From the NCBI RefSeq assembly GCF_029407905.1, contig NC_073637.1, forward strand, positions 51,398,501 to 51,462,500: a stretch of 64,000 nt of DNA. Direction: 5' to 3'. Shown one piece after another: positions 45,143 through 56,420 of this stretch. How positions within the stretch are numbered: the first letter of the stretch is position 1; each line of letters opens with the position of its first letter. A program made the position numbers and the translations under genes. The notes below the pieces were generated by a model. It did not search any database. It worked only from the letters and a program-made list of their open reading frames with translations, and was not told where the DNA came from. Origin of the DNA: Bubalus kerabau (taxonomy: Eukaryota > Chordata > Mammalia > Artiodactyla > Bovidae).

Positions 45143-45736
45143 TATACAATATTATATGCTAATTATACATTATCTCCTTTTAGCTGCACATTTTCTCCCT
45201 AACAACAATGTAAAGTTGACAAAAGCAATGGCTGTGTATCTTTTATAGCAAATGATAAGAGGAGTGGCTTCTCTTTGTCCATGATTTTTCAAAACATGAA
45301 AGAAGCATTATGAATAAAAATATAAATGTGCTTACATCTTATTAAGCATATTTACTTCTTCAAGCATACTGCTTAGAGTTGTCTTTGAACCATTTTCATT
45401 TATAGTCTAAGCTTTGTTACCTGCTGTGCTGTTCTTATTTTTTCGCTTCTCTTATGGCTCAGAGCTCAATGGAGAGTAATTTGATGAGTAATACTGTGTA
45501 CACAAAGCTGCATCAATACTTTGGTTTGAAATTCAGCTTTCTCCAAATTTTGTTTGATCAAATGCACAGGCAGAAATGGAAAGAATTTCGTGGATATTTC
45601 TAGCACATTTGAGTACTAAATCTACATTCATATAGCTTTAAAAGGAAATGCTAGACATAATAACAATAACTAGATGAGACTACTATTCACTCCTGTGTAT
45701 TTTGTCACTGTTATTGTTACCATGAAAATTGTTTGA
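45143..45736. other. Non-coding stretch, no gene seen
   Basis: Nothing recognised. Confidence 0.5.
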
Positions 45737-45925
45737 GGGACTTCCCTGGTGGTCCAGTGGTTAAGACTCTGCATTCTGGTGTGGGGGGTTGGGTTTGATT
45801 CCTGGTCAGGGAACTAAGATCCCACTTGCTTTATGGCCAAAAAACTAAAACATAAAATAGAAGCAATATGGTAACAAATTCAATACAGACTATAAATATG
45901 GTCCACATTAAAAAAAAGTCTTTTA
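45737..45925 (+). mobile_element. CHR-type SINE, same subfamily as 23811-24007
   Basis: Head 'gggacttccctggtggtccagtggttaag', 'gggtttgattcctggtcagggaactaag', then the subfamily tail 'gaagcaatatggtaacaaattcaatacagac...ggtccacatt' and an A run. Confidence 0.9.
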
Positions 45926-45949
45926 AAAAAAGGTCGTTGGAAATGAATA

Positions 45950-46320
45950 TTGGTGTTTCTGTTATCTTTTGATGTAAAGAGGGCCACCTCAAAACTTAGC
46001 AACCTAAAACAATAGTTTACTGGTCTCATAGCTCTGTGTACTGATCAGGGTCAACTAGACTCTTCTCACTACGAGTCTATCATGAGATTGCTGTTCCCTG
46101 GTGGCTGAGGTGAGTTATTTGAGGGTTCAGCTGTAGTGGCTGATTCTCCCCAGAATGTTTTAAGAAACCAAGGTAGAAACTTGTGACCTAGCTTCAGAAG
46201 CCAAGCTATTCTATTATTTATTCAAGGTCAGACAAAATTCCCTATGGGAAGTATATACAAAATGACATAAATTGCAGGGAATGTGGTTCTTTGGGGGAAA
46301 CTTCTTAATTTGTTTAGGTA
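45950..46320 (+). repeat. Ancient interspersed repeat, class uncertain
   Basis: 'gggccacctcaaaacttagcaacctaaaacaatagtttactggtctcatagctctgtg' and 'caagctattctattatttattcaaggtcag...attgcaggga' follow the order of a known old mammal-wide element with the motif 'aaaacttagtggcttaaaacaa'. I recognise the pattern but cannot assign it safely to an LTR or DNA-transposon family. Confidence 0.5.
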
Positions 46321-46854
46321 ATCTGTTTTCGCTGTGTTAGTCACTTTCAGGGCCCTCCATGAAGTGTATTAAGTCATTTTAGGTCAGTAATAGTATACAA
46401 GTGGAAAAATGCATAAGACTGTAAATTTCTTTTTCTTATAATTTTCTTATTAATTATTTTTCTTATATATTTCATGTGAAATCTTATTTTGATATTTCAT
46501 TAATTTTTATCATTTCCAAGGCACCATGTCAAGATAGCCTTTTCTCTCCTTGATCACTCTCAGCACATAAATGTGCCAGTTATTGATTTCCAGTGACAAT
46601 ATATCAACAAACCATGTAATAAACAGTTCAAAAATTTTGTTAAGGCATGGAAAGAAAATTTTATAACCTGTAGACATGAAAATAAAGACATATGTGAATT
46701 TTAAAGCTGCAGATAGTGCTACTGCTTGATTCCTATTTATTGCTTTTTTGAACATTAATTAGACATCTATAATATTCTGGAAAATCTGAATCTCAAGCTA
46801 TATGCAACATGGTTTCTGCCATGAAATTAATGCTTTTGCAAGGTGTTCTATATC

Positions 46855-46920
46855 AATTGTTCTTAAGTTTAATGTGCAGCAGAATCACTGGAAGGCTTAT
46901 TAAAACACAGATGACTGTGT
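46855..46920 (-). mobile_element. hAT-type DNA transposon end (MER20-like)
   Basis: 'ttgttcttaagtttaatgtgcagcagaatcactggaaggcttattaaaacacagatgactg' matches the terminal part of MER20/MER5-type non-autonomous hAT elements. Only this end is clear. Confidence 0.5.
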
Positions 46921-48101
46921 TTTTTTTTTTCCCCTCTCTGAGGCATTTTATTTGTATGTATTACATCCTAAGAATCTAAGGATTTTCCCTCCTGTATGTT
47001 TTCGTCTTGGGGATCTTACCCCAAGTGTTTCTGATTTTTTCAGTCTGGGAGGATTTGAAGATTTCCATGTGAAACATACTATCAGGGGATACTGTTACTG
47101 CTGGTCTGGGGACCATACTTATAGAAACACTCAGCTAGACAACGATCTCATCATGCCTACTTCTCATCTAATTCAGGACGAGATCAAGATCAGCCAAACT
47201 GTGGCAGTTAGAAATAAGCAACCAAGCAAACTGGCACTCTGTCTGATTCCAAAACAATGCCTGTAGACAATTTCTGGGTTCAGTTTTTCTTGAGTAAACC
47301 CAGACTGACTCCAAGGAATTTACACTCTTACTGAATCAGAGTCAGCAATGACTGAAAAAGTCAATTGGTCAAATTCAATTTTCAATATTGGAAAACCCAT
47401 CAACTGTTTCATCATAATTGGTTTACTCAGAAAAGCCCTTAGAGACAACCTAATTTCCAGAAAGGCAATAATATAATGGAAAGACCATGGAATTTCAAAT
47501 TAGAAACCAAGATGGGAGTTTTGAGTTTACCAATTACTGGTTATGGTATCTTGGGAGTATTTCCTTTCTTTCTGGGAATATTTGTTACCCTTCCCAATAA
47601 AATTAAGAAAAAGAACATAATAAAATTCTTATTATAAAAGTGCTATGAAAATCAGCTGAGGTGGGGTATAGAAAAACTCTTTACCAGTTAGTATAGAGAT
47701 CTTCCAGATATTTGCGGTCATTATTGACTAGTAATTGAGTTAGCACTGTCTTATTTTGCTGCTAATTGGAATCCACATACCTGTTGGTCTTTACTCTCCA
47801 TAGTTATTCAGACAGTTTCAAGTGATTAATTGATTCATCCTTGAACTTATCCTTTATCTCTTCTGTTCTTTTCTCTGATTGCATCAGTGTTCTCAACTTC
47901 ATTATTTCAAGTCTGATTAAGTGAAGCTTTCTGCCTGGAGGCCAATATTCTTCTAAATCCCACCCCATCTGCAACCCCACATACACATCAAATAAGTATT
48001 TATTTATACTATAAATGTTCCTCTCAGGAAGAAAAGGAAGAAGGATAAAAATATAAGAATCAAATCATTATTTACTAAATACTATGTTTCATTCATTGTG
48101 G
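46921..48101. other. Non-coding stretch with one unrecognised 104-codon frame
   Basis: A plus frame at 46952-47266 has no motif and is probably chance. The rest is AT-rich and unrecognised. Confidence 0.45.
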
Positions 48102-48143
48102 TTAAAAAACTATCTGTGTACTTTAAAAAACTATCTGTGTACT
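48102..48143. repeat. Perfect 2 x 21-bp tandem duplication
   Basis: ttaaaaaactatctgtgtac plus t is repeated exactly (48102-48122 and 48123-48143). Confidence 0.95.
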
Positions 48144-48170
48144 ATCTTTAACATTTGCAACACCTCTTTT

Positions 48171-48222
48171 AGGCATGCTGCAGTCTGTGGGGTTGCAGAG
48201 TCAGATGACTGAGTGACTGAAC
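48171..48222 (+). mobile_element. BovA/BovB 3' end fragment
   Basis: 'aggcatgctgcagtctgtggggttgcagagtcagatgactgagtgactgaac': only the terminal part, interrupted by the BovA2 that follows. Confidence 0.75.
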
Positions 48223-48518
48223 AACAACTTTTGCTGCTGCTGCTGCTAAGCCGCTTCAGTCGTGTCTGACTCTGTGCGACCCCATAGACGGCAGCCCACT
48301 AGGCTCCTCTGTCCCTGGGATTCTCCAGGCGAGAACACTGGAGTGGGTTGCCATTTCCTTCTCCAATGCATGAAAGTGAAAAGTGAAAGTGAAGTCGCTC
48401 AGTCGTGTCCGACTCTTCGCGACCCCATGGACTGCAGCCTACCAGGCTCCTCCGTCCATGAAATTTTCCAGGCAAGAGTACTGGAGTGGGGTGCCATTGC
48501 CTTCTCTGAACAACTTTT
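48223..48518 (-). mobile_element. BovA2 SINE with 10-bp target duplication
   Basis: (GCT)n tail at 48233-48248, two units and the 'aaagtgaaaagtgaaagtgaag' linker. The element is 48233-48508 and is among the best preserved in the window (CpGs kept in 'cgaccccatagacgg' and 'cttcgcgacccc'). Flanks AACAACTTTT at 48223-48232 and 48509-48518 show insertion into the tail of the BovA/BovB fragment. Confidence 0.95.
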
Positions 48519-48810
48519 AGATGAACTCTAATATTTTCTTGATTTGACCATTGAAGAAGCTGAAATCTAAACAGATTTCTAAGATCAAGCACAAATAAGG
48601 ACTGCAACTAGAATGCAAATGCAAGTCTGTTCATGTGGAGAGGACTTCTAACTACCCAATGGTTGACCCTAAGTCCTCTCTGGTTTCACAGAGCCTAAAT
48701 AGAAACATAAGAACATGAAACAAGACCATCCAGGTTTTTGAGGGATTCTCCCAAGTACAATCCTCACCTCCTCTACTCAGTCTGAATTTATTTCCTTATT
48801 GTTCCTATGA

Positions 48811-48925
48811 GGGCTTCTCTGGTGGCTCAGATGGTAAAGAATCTGCCTGCAATACATGGAGACCCCAGTTCCATCCTTGGGTCAGGAAGATTCCCTGGAG
48901 AAGGGAATGGCCATCCACTCCAGTA
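48811..48925 (+). mobile_element. Bov-tA SINE, 3' half missing
   Basis: Head 'gggcttctctggtggctcagatggtaaag' and the start of the body to 'ccatccactccagtaac'. It stops there. Confidence 0.9.
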
Positions 48926-49074
48926 ACTATCATTAATTCACACATTCTTGAACTCATTTTTGAACTCCTTAGGTGGCACTGGTTAGGGTTATTTAGCCCT
49001 CTATGTGAAATACTCAGAAGATTTGCAAGCTTTGACTGCAGTGATGTAGGTATGAGAAAAAAAAAAAGGCGTAC

Positions 49075-49463
49075 AAGAAAGTAAATTTCTAGGGTTTCCT
49101 TAGTGGCTTAGTGGTGAAGAATTCATCTGCCAATGCAAGAGGCACGGGTTTGATCCCTGGTCGGGGAAGATTCTACATGCCCTGGAGCAACTAGGCCCAT
49201 GTGCCACAATTATTGAGTCTGTGCTCTAGAGACCAGGAGCCACAATTCCTGAGTCCATGTGCTGCCATTACAGAAGCTCATGTGCTCTAGAGTCCATGAT
49301 CCACAATAAGAGAAACCACCACAATAAGAAGCCCGCCCACTGCAGCAGGAGAGTAGTTCCCACTTTCCAAAGCTAGAGAAAGCACAGTCAACAATGACGA
49401 TCCAGCAGAGCCAAAAATAAACAAATAAATAAAATATTCTTTAAAAAAAGAAAGTAAATTTCT
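49075..49463 (+). mobile_element. CHR-type SINE, full length, 16-bp perfect target duplication
   Basis: Head 'gggtttccttagtggcttagtggtgaag', B-box 'gggtttgatccctgg', long body with 'tgagtctgtgctctagag' and 'agagaaaccaccacaataagaagccc' segments, (AAAT)n tail. The element is 49091-49447. AAGAAAGTAAATTTCT is present unchanged at 49075-49090 and 49448-49463 although the body is clearly diverged. Confidence 0.95.
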
Positions 49464-51184
49464 GGAAAGGGCAGATTTCAAAAGACACATGCAATACTTC
49501 TGAAAATTCCTGCTAGGAACAGGATTATACTGTAGATACTTAAGCATCTCATGCCCTAGATGTGAGAAGGAGAACTGATGGGTGTCAGCACCGTTACCAG
49601 TGAAATACTGTCTTTCACATTAAATGAAGGTTTCTCAGATCTTCTCCTTGGTGACTAGAACTGTTACTGGCTTCTCAGTTCTTTCCGTTTTTAGCTTTTT
49701 TGAAAGTAATATTGAAGAAGAAAAGTTTGAAATCTACAATGCTAGTATTCACAACAAGAACACGGACAGATGGAAATCCCAATCCATATTACTTACGATT
49801 AAAAAAAAAAAACAACTAATATTGGCTAAAGCAAGATATCTGTACAGCAGATGTCCATCTTTCTCCAACAGCTCTGAATACCAGCTGTTCAGATGAGGTT
49901 TTCATGAAGCATAAAGTCTGAGCATTGCTATTCTCTGTCCTGTGTATTCTTATTTTTTTTTCACAGTAGTAAAAGAAAATGGACTTCAGGAAGAAAGTGA
50001 GGCAAACTAGTGGGACAGTATGGCACTCATTTCGTGCTTCTTCTCCATTCATACAAGTGCAAAGTCTCTAAGACAGGACTTAGAGCAAAAAATTGAAGGG
50101 ATACCAAATATTTTCTTTTCATGCATGAAATATGCAGAACCACTTTCCTTGCCTGATGGTAATTCAATTTTATAGGGTTAGAAAATATTTTTTTCCCTCC
50201 AAACTTTAATATCAAGAGGACTTTTCAATTTAGAAATAAATATCCTGCCTCTACCAAGGGCTTTACCGTGATTAACCTTCATAACTAACTGGGGAGGTTG
50301 CTTACTATGAATGTGCTTGCATGGGAACTTCAAGCTGGTTTTATTGACATAAGAGGTCAGTGTAACGAGGTCCTAGCATCAAGGGAGGAGAGCAGAGAAG
50401 CTATACTAATTGTGGCCATGAAGAGCATGTAAGTGTTTTCATTAGAAGTCAATACTCATGCACATTTTAAATTCGCCATCTGGCCCTCTTTGCACTGATA
50501 TTTGAAATGCAGGAAGCTGATTTAGTAACCAGATTTCTTCATCAATTTGTCGTGTACTTATAGAATACATTTGTTACCATTTCTAGGTAATGTAAGTGAA
50601 AGCAGGGCAATATGCATAAAAATATATTTTATTTTTGTCTTTCTTTGGATATTTTGAGTTCTAACTGCAAAATATTGCAAAAATATAGTTTTAGTTTACT
50701 ATTTAGGAAGAATTAACTTAGTCTTATTAAAAATATACACTAATCATAGGAATTGAAGAACTATTTGAAAATGTATAGTTAATATTTAACTAAGTTTATT
50801 TATGAAACTCGTGATTTGTATGTCTGGGGGAGTATCATGGAGATATATTCTTTTGTTCTTAGCTCTATGGGAATTACAAAGAGCTCAGCAGGTATATATT
50901 AGAGCTGCAATTGCCTTCTAGTAGCATATATAATCAGAAATTTTTATTTCATAGCTGATTGTTATTTACTCAGATTATTATTACTTGGTTCAACATGTGT
51001 GGCTCATACATGAAGGTGACACTATTAACTAACATTCTTTGAATTTGTGCTTGTTTACTTTGTTCCTAGCTAAGACTGTTTACACCATCTTTGCTCTTTC
51101 TCTTGTTTTTAAACAACATCACTGACAACAACATGAGTCTTAATGTCCAAGACTGAAGAGATTTGGGACATTTTAAAAAATAAT
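49464..51184. other. 1.7 kb, no recognised gene
   Basis: AT-rich. A 12-base A run at 49801-49812. No repeat, exon or RNA gene is seen. Confidence 0.5.
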
Positions 51185-51460
51185 AATTCACTCAATGAAT
51201 GAAAATATATTGAGAACTTATTAATATGCTAGACACTATTCTTGGTGCTGGAAATTCTTCAGTAGGATATAATAAGCTCAGCTGACAAATAAGAATCCTT
51301 TACATGCATTTTCTTGTATAATAAATACAATAAACCCATGAGACAACCCTCCTCCTCCCATTTTACAGATAAGAAAACTGATGTTGAGAGTAGTTAAATA
51401 ATTACCTAACGTTTCACAGCTAGGATTGAGTGGATCTGGGATTTAACACCAGATTTTTCT
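51185..51460 (-). mobile_element. MIR relic preceded by another ancient repeat end
   Basis: 51185-51285 has the 'attgagaacttattaatatgctagacactattcttggtgctgg' motif of old interspersed repeats. 51290-51460 is a reverse MIR: 'tttacatgcattttcttgtat', 'acaaccctcctcc', 'cccattttacagataagaaaactg', 'tttcacagctagg', 'ggatctgggatttaacaccag'. Confidence 0.65.
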
Positions 51461-53184
51461 GGCTTGCTTTACTCCACTTTTCCTAGGCTAACACTCAGGA
51501 AATGTTAATGGAATTGGCATTTAATGTTCTGCCTTTAGTAAAATGCAGCCAAATTCTGTATTTATAAATTCTGTCCCTAAAGTAATTGTCACTGGTTCCA
51601 CTTATACCCTCTCATTGGCCATGATCACAATTTTCTTTTTGTGCCTGTGTTCTTGTAGTCATGTGATTTACTTCAGTTGGACTGCTCACTGCTCTTCCCT
51701 TCACTCCTTAGGTAAATGTTATACTCTGTATCCCTTTTTAAGTTCAGTGAAAACTCATTTATTCCTCACCCAAATCTTCTCTGTCTTCAAATTTCACTGA
51801 GCTTCCTTGTCTCTGATTTTCTCCACTACTCTCTGTTGTTCTACCAAATTGAGTGCTAAATTATGTATTACCTCATCATGTGTTATTTGCTCATTTTCAT
51901 TTATATTTTGACATCTTAAAGTAAACTATTGTATCTTCTTTAGCATTTCTACCAAACAGTCAGACAGACAGACAGTAAATCAAGATGTTAATGCATGGTA
52001 GGGAACAAATTAACCAGAGACTGAGTGGATTAGAATATCAAAAACATTAATCTATTCTAACAAATCTGCTGAGTAATGTGAAAAAAAACCTGTTTTTTTA
52101 CTTCTGTCAGTAAAGTAAGGAATGAAAATATTAATTTGTAAAAAATGCCACACTGCAGAACAAGAAATGACTGACAACAAACAGATCAGGAAGTCAACAG
52201 GAAATCTTGTCAGAAAAGGGCAATCGCTGGGATCTCAGCTAATCCAATCACCACGGGCAGGAAAATTACTCAGAAGTCACCATTTTTCAGCAGAAATTGG
52301 AAATATTTTATTGATAAGATTAAGAACTTTCACAATATCATCAGAGACATGAATTTCAAAATATGAAATACATAATGAAGGTATTTTGCAAGGATTAAGT
52401 TTGCTGCTTCAGGGACTCTGGCAAAGGTTTTGGGCGGTTATCATAATGTTTAAAAAAGGAAAGTTGTTAAGAATCTGTCAGTATGCCTCCCTCCTGGCTT
52501 TGATGACACTCTGCCCTGATCATAGACACAAGTACACTTGCCTATAATGGAGGATGACTCATTAGGTTACCATGGCATTATGAAAATATTATGTAATCCA
52601 CACTTTATTGGGTATAAAGTGATTAAACAGAAAGTCTCCCAGCTACCGTTGCCTTGGGAAGTTTTAATGATGCTATGCAGAAAGTATCATGGCTATTGCC
52701 CAAATGGAGAATCTGTGCCTCCTTCAGTCTCCAGGCAGGAATGGACTGTTCCCACCAGAGGGCCTTTAGAATCCCTTTCACACTTACAAGTGGAGAGAGC
52801 ACATCATTGGAGCAGAAAATGGCATTTTCCCCCACAGGCAGACTGGGAGAGAGATGATAGGCACAAAATACTCAATTCAGAACAATGCAACAATGAGTTA
52901 CATACACATTTCTGGGGCTAACAAATAAAGGTTTGGTTTTCAAAATTGCTTCACTGGGGTTTATGTAAGCAAAGTCCATGTCTTGGTATGATGGACCCTG
53001 AACCAAGAAGTGAAGAACTCAGAACAGAGGGGAAAGCTAAGGAACAGGAAGGCAAAGTCAGACTTTACCATGACATGGAATCTGCATGTATAATCACAAA
53101 GTATCTTAACTGTTATGAAGAAAAAGTACAAGGGAGAGGGAATGATTAGTTTTAAAATTGATTAGATAAAGCCTGCAGGATGGG
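51461..53184. other. Non-coding stretch with unrecognised frames
   Basis: A (CAGA)n of about four units lies at 51960-51975. A 127-codon plus frame (52538-52921) has no recognisable domain and overlaps open frames in two others, so I treat it as chance. Confidence 0.45.
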
Positions 53185-53480
53185 AGCATAGTGAATTTTA
53201 CTAAAAAAAGTGCCATTTAAGTTGAGATCTGAAGGATGAGTAGGCACTATGTAGGCCACACGTTGGCAGGGGAGAAAGCAGTGGTGGGTGGAGAGAGGTG
53301 GACAGCACATCACTTGCCAAACCATGGCATTGCATAGACCAGGAAGCCAGCCAGCTCAGCTGGAGCTAAGAGAGGAAGGGGAAGGGGAAGTTTGGGGGCA
53401 GATTCTCCCGGCCTGTGAGTAATTGGGTCTTGATTCTAATGGAAAGTCTCTACACTTTTAAGATTAAGAGGATGACATTA
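53185..53480 (-). mobile_element. L2 LINE relic
   Basis: 'gtgccatttaagttgagatctgaaggatgagtaggc', 'ggcaggggagaaagcag', 'cttgattctaatggaaag' and 'aagaggatgacattatgtcc' follow the reverse-complement L2 order. Confidence 0.6.
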
Positions 53481-53964
53481 TGTCCAATTTCAAAATGTGT
53501 GTGTCCATAATATAAAGAATAGATTACATGGTGCTAAATGAGTTAGAAAGGAACAAAACCAAAGGAAAACAGCCCTTATTGACTTTGCTGTCAGTTGCAG
53601 GTAAAAGAAACCTGTATTGTATTTTTTGGGTCATGTAAAGATGAGGTCATGCATGGTATTAGGTAAAAGGAAGAAAACGGGGCTATGACCTTGATGGGAG
53701 GTGGACGGAGTCATACCCAGGAGAAGATTGGAGAGTTCTCCTTGGTGGTGGTGAGAGGATGAGAGTTTGCCAGTCCTGAGATTGGCATGGGTCCTGGCAA
53801 AGAACCTCCTGAGAGATGATGGATCTCTGACGTTAGAGCTCATGAGTGTCAGTCTGTGTTGGTTATTCCTGATCAGTGAGGCAATAGCCTTGGGAACATC
53901 AGGTTATCATGTGAGGTGGTGCCACTGTCTTTCTTAAAAGGCCCTGTGAGAATAAGCAAGGAGT
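53481..53964. other. Non-coding stretch, possibly more L2
   Basis: 'aagaatagattacatgg' could continue the L2. Nothing else is recognised. Confidence 0.4.
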
Positions 53965-54241
53965 ATGGCAGCATGGCACCCCACTCCAGTACTCTTGCCG
54001 GGAAAATCCCATGGACAGAGTAGCCTGGTGGGCTGCAGTCCATGGGGTTGCAATGAGTCGGACATGACTAAGCAACTTCACTTTCACTTTTCACTTTCAT
54101 GCTTTGGAGGAGGAAATGGCAACCCACTCCAGTGTTCTTGCCTGGAGAATCCCAGGGATGGGGGAGCTTGGTGGGCTGCCGTCTATGGGGTCCCACAGAG
54201 TCGGACACGACTGAAGCCGCTTAGCAGCAGCAGCATGGCAG
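53965..54241 (+). mobile_element. BovA2 SINE
   Basis: Sense dimer with 'cttcactttcacttttcactttcatg' linker and a short (AGC)n tail at about 54222-54234. ATGGCAG at 53965-53971 and 54235-54241 may be the target duplication, but the flanks are repetitive (tatggcagcatgg), so the exact boundary is uncertain. Confidence 0.93.
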
Positions 54242-54913
54242 TAGACCAGTGTAGTCAAAATAGATTGCTTTCCTATAATTTTTACCGTATAAATTAGAGA
54301 ATCTTCAAAACTTGCAGACTGAATTTCTCCTTGTTAGATAGGCAGATGTATGTAGACAGAATTATGAATTGGGGGTTTAAACCACTAAGTTTGTTAAAAG
54401 CAAAAATTACTGGAACTTCTAACTCATTTATTAGAACCATCATCTTCCACAACTCAGGGCAAATAGTGACTTTTTCACTTTCTTCCCCCTCCTCCTATCT
54501 TCTCAACTTTAAGTCTCCTCTTGATGAGAAATATGTCACAAGAAGTTGCTTGTTTTTTACTGAACAAGTTGGTACATTTTTTTCAACCAATTTATTATTT
54601 TATGTTTATCATGCTGTATTATAAGTGTCACGTTTCTGTACATGTTTCTTAATAATATCTGTTTAGAGACTAGTAAGTAATATTTTATAACATGATAGTT
54701 GTATATAGGTAGGCATTTTATGTATGTATGTTTACATACTTTTCAGGAAATTGATTAGAGGTTTAGTGTTCACATGCAATATAATATTCCCTTTTTACAT
54801 AATGGGAAATAAGCTCCTGTTTGGGATTTCTTACCCAGAATATCAGGTTTTTCAGAAATGAATTACTGATATTAACTGGGAAATTCTTGTCTTCAGGTTT
54901 TCCAGTTTCTATA
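54242..54913. other. Non-coding stretch, no gene seen
   Basis: AT-rich, nothing recognised. Confidence 0.5.
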
Positions 54914-55636
54914 GTGGAGAGTGAAAAAGTGGGCTTAAAGCTCAACATTCAGAAAACGAAGATCATGGCATCCGATCCCATCACTTCATGGGAAATAGAT
55001 GGGGAAACAGTGGAAACAGTGTCAGACTTTATTTTTCTGGGCTCCAAAATCACTGCAGATGGTGACTGCAGCCATGAAATTAAAAGACGCTTACTCCTTG
55101 GAAGGAAAGTTATGACCAACCTAGATAGCATATTCAAAAGCAGAGATGTTACTTTGCCAACAAAGGTCCATCTAGTCAAGGCTATGGTTTTTCCTGTGGT
55201 CATGTATGGATGTGAGAGTTGGACTGTGAAGAAGGCTGAGCACCGAAGAATTGATGCTTTTGAACTGTGGTGTTGGAGAAGACTCTTGAGAGTCCCTTGG
55301 ATTGCAAGGAGATCCAACCAGTCCATTCTGAAGGAGATCAGCCCTGGGATTTCTTTGGAAGGAATGATGCTGAAGCTGAAACTCCAGTACTTTGGCCACC
55401 TCATGAGAAGAGTTGACTCATTGGAAAAGACTCAGATGCTGGGAGGGATTGGGGGCAATAGGAGAAGGGGACAACAGAGGACGAGATGGCTGGATGGCAT
55501 CACTGACTTGATGGACGTGAGTCTCAGTGAACTCTGGGAGTTGGTGATGGACAGGGAGGCCTGACGTGCTGCGATTCATGGGGTCGCAAAGAGTCGGACA
55601 CGACTGAGCGACTGATCTGATCTGATCTGATCTGAT
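54914..55636 (+). mobile_element. BovB LINE 3' part, (CTGAT)n tail
   Basis: Starts at 'gtggagagtgaaaaagtg' downstream of the YADD motif and ends in (CTGAT)n at 55612-55636. It encodes the RT thumb and C-terminus in one frame up to 55564, where a Trp codon is TGA. The first part of the 247-codon frame (54821-54913) is flanking DNA, not BovB. It carries ISLEGM and CAA at the site that is CGA/TGA elsewhere. Confidence 0.96.
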
Positions 55637-56289
55637 AGTGGAAGAATCAAGACAGAAGGAGTTGCTCTGTTGGTGACCACAGAATAATGTGTGCAAGTGT
55701 ATGGAAGACACTGAGTTTGTTTTGGAGATGTTACTTGTCTGTTTTTTTCACACATAGGTAGAGAAGCCAAGTAGGCAATTCCTTAGCAAGAAAAAATTAA
55801 AACCTTCAGAAACCACTGGATGTCCTTTCCAGTGGTTGTTGAACAAGTAGTGTTCATGTCAACTGATAAAATCATGAGCAGGAGCTATATACATATAGTG
55901 GGTCCAGGAGGTCAATCTCCAAGCTCATAGATGAATGCACTTATTTTACAAAGATACTACTTAATATTCACTCCTTTGAAGCCAGAAATTGAGGACAGAT
56001 TTCTGCTGGTCATAGCAATGGTTTACAGAATCTTCCATTTTTAACTCATATAATAGAAACTCTTCCAGTATAAGAGTTATATTTCATATGGCCAGAGCAA
56101 TTGACTCTGGCTCCTAAAGAGATTAAATATCACAATGTAGAGAGAGAAATATAGCTGTACATTGCTGTGAAAATTCCATATATGTACCAGTGAGATGTGA
56201 AGAACATATGTTCAGCCATAAATATGTTCATGTAAAGCAGTCCAGTCCTCCCGTGAGTAATCACATGCCAAGACATTTGAAGAAACGCA
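55637..56289. other. Non-coding stretch, no gene seen
   Basis: Nothing recognised. A near-inverted pair (aaccactggat...tccagtggttg) lies at 55820-55848. Confidence 0.5.
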
Positions 56290-56345
56290 AATAAAGAGCT
56301 CAGAAGTGTTTTTGGCACTTTGTAAGTGCTCAATAAATGTTAACT
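56290..56345 (+). mobile_element. MIR/L2-type 3' end
   Basis: 'ggcactttgtaagtgctcaataaatgttaactgcagtaataatatt' is the terminal motif of MIR-like repeats, followed by a pyrimidine-rich run at 56380-56420. Confidence 0.6.
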
Positions 56346-56420
56346 GCAGTAATAATATTATTGTTATTCTTTTCCTTTGGTTTCTACTCCTCTTCCTCCT
56401 CCTCTGCTCTTTCTTCCTCC

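Noticed and set aside
52538..52921. 127-codon frame as a gene
   Set aside because: No motif, other frames open across the same DNA, no splice or promoter context.
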